DNA of 64,000 nt from Acuticoccus sediminis (GTDB lineage: Bacteria > Pseudomonadota > Alphaproteobacteria > Rhizobiales > Amorphaceae): NCBI RefSeq assembly GCF_003258595.1, contig NZ_QHHQ01000007.1, positions 1 to 64,000 of the forward strand. Direction: 5' to 3'. The notes beneath the pieces are model-generated. The model saw only the letters and a program-made list of their open reading frames with translations, did no database searches and was not told the DNA's origin. Below, one piece after another: positions 63,496 to 64,000 of this stretch (position 1 is its first letter; the number at the start of each line of letters is the position of its first letter). Both the position numbers and the translations under genes were made by a program.

Positions 63496-64000
63496 ATGGC
63501 CTCACCGCTGAACACGCGATTGTCGCGCCTGATCCTGTCCGCCAGGGCGGCAATCGCCTGGGAGCGGCTCTGGCCGGCCCTCGCGCCGATGGTCGGCGTG
63601 GTCATCCTGTTCGTCGCCTCGGCGTGGATGGGGCTGTGGGTCGGCCTCTCGCCGACGGCGAAGATCATCGCCCTCGCGGTGTTCGCGGTCCTGTTCGTGC
63701 TCGCCGGCTGGCGCCTCGTGGCCGTGACCATGCCCGGCCGCAACGAGGCGATGCGGCGCCTGGAAACCGACGCCCACCTCGAGCACCAGCCCCTCAACGC
63801 GTACGAGGACGAGCTCGCCCCGGGGGGCGACGCCTTCGCGCAGCGCGTCTGGCAGGCGCACCGCAAGCGGGCCGAGGCGCGCCTCGCCAGCCTCCGCGTT
63901 CCCCTCCCGCGCGCCGACCTCGCGCCGCACGACCCCTACGCGGTCCGCGCGGCCGTCGGTATCGTCGCGTTCATCGGCGTCGTCGTGGGGGCGGGCGCGC
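63496..64000 (+). CDS. TIGR02302/DUF4175 family membrane protein, 5' part
   Basis: The reading frame is open from ATG 63496 to the end of the window (168 codons), so the 3' end is missing. Two hydrophobic helices (about residues 31-51 and 55-76) and the family motif GRNEAMRRLETDAHLEHQPLNAYEDELA are visible; a third helix starts near residue 155. Full-length members have about 800-850 residues and are of unknown function, found downstream of lysA in Hyphomicrobiales. GGGGACG lies upstream of the ATG. Confidence 0.88.
   Translation, partial: MASPLNTRLSRLILSARAAIAWERLWPALAPMVGVVILFVASAWMGLWVGLSPTAKIIALAVFAVLFVLAGWRLVAVTMPGRNEAMRRLETDAHLEHQPLNAYEDELAPGGDAFAQRVWQAHRKRAEARLASLRVPLPRADLAPHDPYAVRAAVGIVAFIGVVVGAGA

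Overview
The window is a stretch of chromosome from a G+C-rich alphaproteobacterium, most likely Hyphomicrobiales (Rhizobiales). The evidence is gene content and order: an EipB-family protein, a TrcR-family regulator, a DUF1192 protein, clpS-clpA, rpoN-hpf-ptsN, mtgA-rpmF beside PHB genes, and argH-lptM-lysA followed by a TIGR02302/DUF4175 protein. All 57 genes called look like ordinary chromosomal genes. I found no tRNA, rRNA, CRISPR array, insertion sequence, integrase, prophage or restriction/defence island, and no block whose base composition clearly sets it apart.

Layout. 0.5-6.8 kb: an M23 envelope peptidase, two small membrane proteins and the ClpB disaggregase. 7.4-12.1 kb: a complete polyamine-type ABC importer operon (ATPase, binding protein, two permeases), followed by a coupled VWA protein and membrane-anchored J-domain protein. 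13.8-19.8 kb: a D,D-carboxypeptidase with SPOR domain, an APH-like kinase fold, and clpS-clpA. 20.3-23.2 kb: a BCCT transporter and AzlC/AzlD. 23.3-28.2 kb: HIT, DUF482 acyltransferase, glycerophosphodiesterase and RidA genes on the minus strand, then EipB and a methyltransferase overlapping tail to tail. 28.3-30.5 kb: gloB, a DUF985 cupin and a Ca/Na exchanger. 30.6-34.5 kb: the PHB region (phbB, an alpha/beta hydrolase, phbA, divergent phaR). 34.7-39.4 kb: a small membrane protein, rpmF, mtgA, a polyprenyl synthase, a His-rich secreted protein and a Tat-exported amine oxidase. 40.0-46.4 kb: leuC, ptsN, hpf, rpoN, lptB, ispZ and DUF1192. 46.5-49.9 kb: a quinone reductase, trcR, an ArsR-type regulator and DUF1127. 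49.9-58.8 kb: PBP1C with a thioester alpha-2-macroglobulin (envelope defence/repair), a K+ channel with a zinc ribbon and an L,D-transpeptidase. 59-64 kb: YkvA, a TlpA-type thioredoxin, argH-lptM-lysA and the start of a DUF4175 gene.

Two themes recur. Envelope building and repair is heavily represented (M23, DacA+SPOR, MtgA, PBP1C+A2M, L,D-transpeptidase, EipB, LptB, LptM). Several genes also have awkward starts: a glycerophosphodiesterase that seems to begin at ATA inside an ATAA overlap, a PBP1C that seems to begin at CTG inside a CTGA overlap, and an ABC ATPase whose only usual start sits on a TATAAG box. These, several intergenic inverted repeats, the hydrolase between phbA and phbB, the EipB/methyltransferase overlap, the permease with a large extra periplasmic segment and the zinc-ribbon channel are the points most worth a second look. 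I did not find a clearly new multi-gene system.
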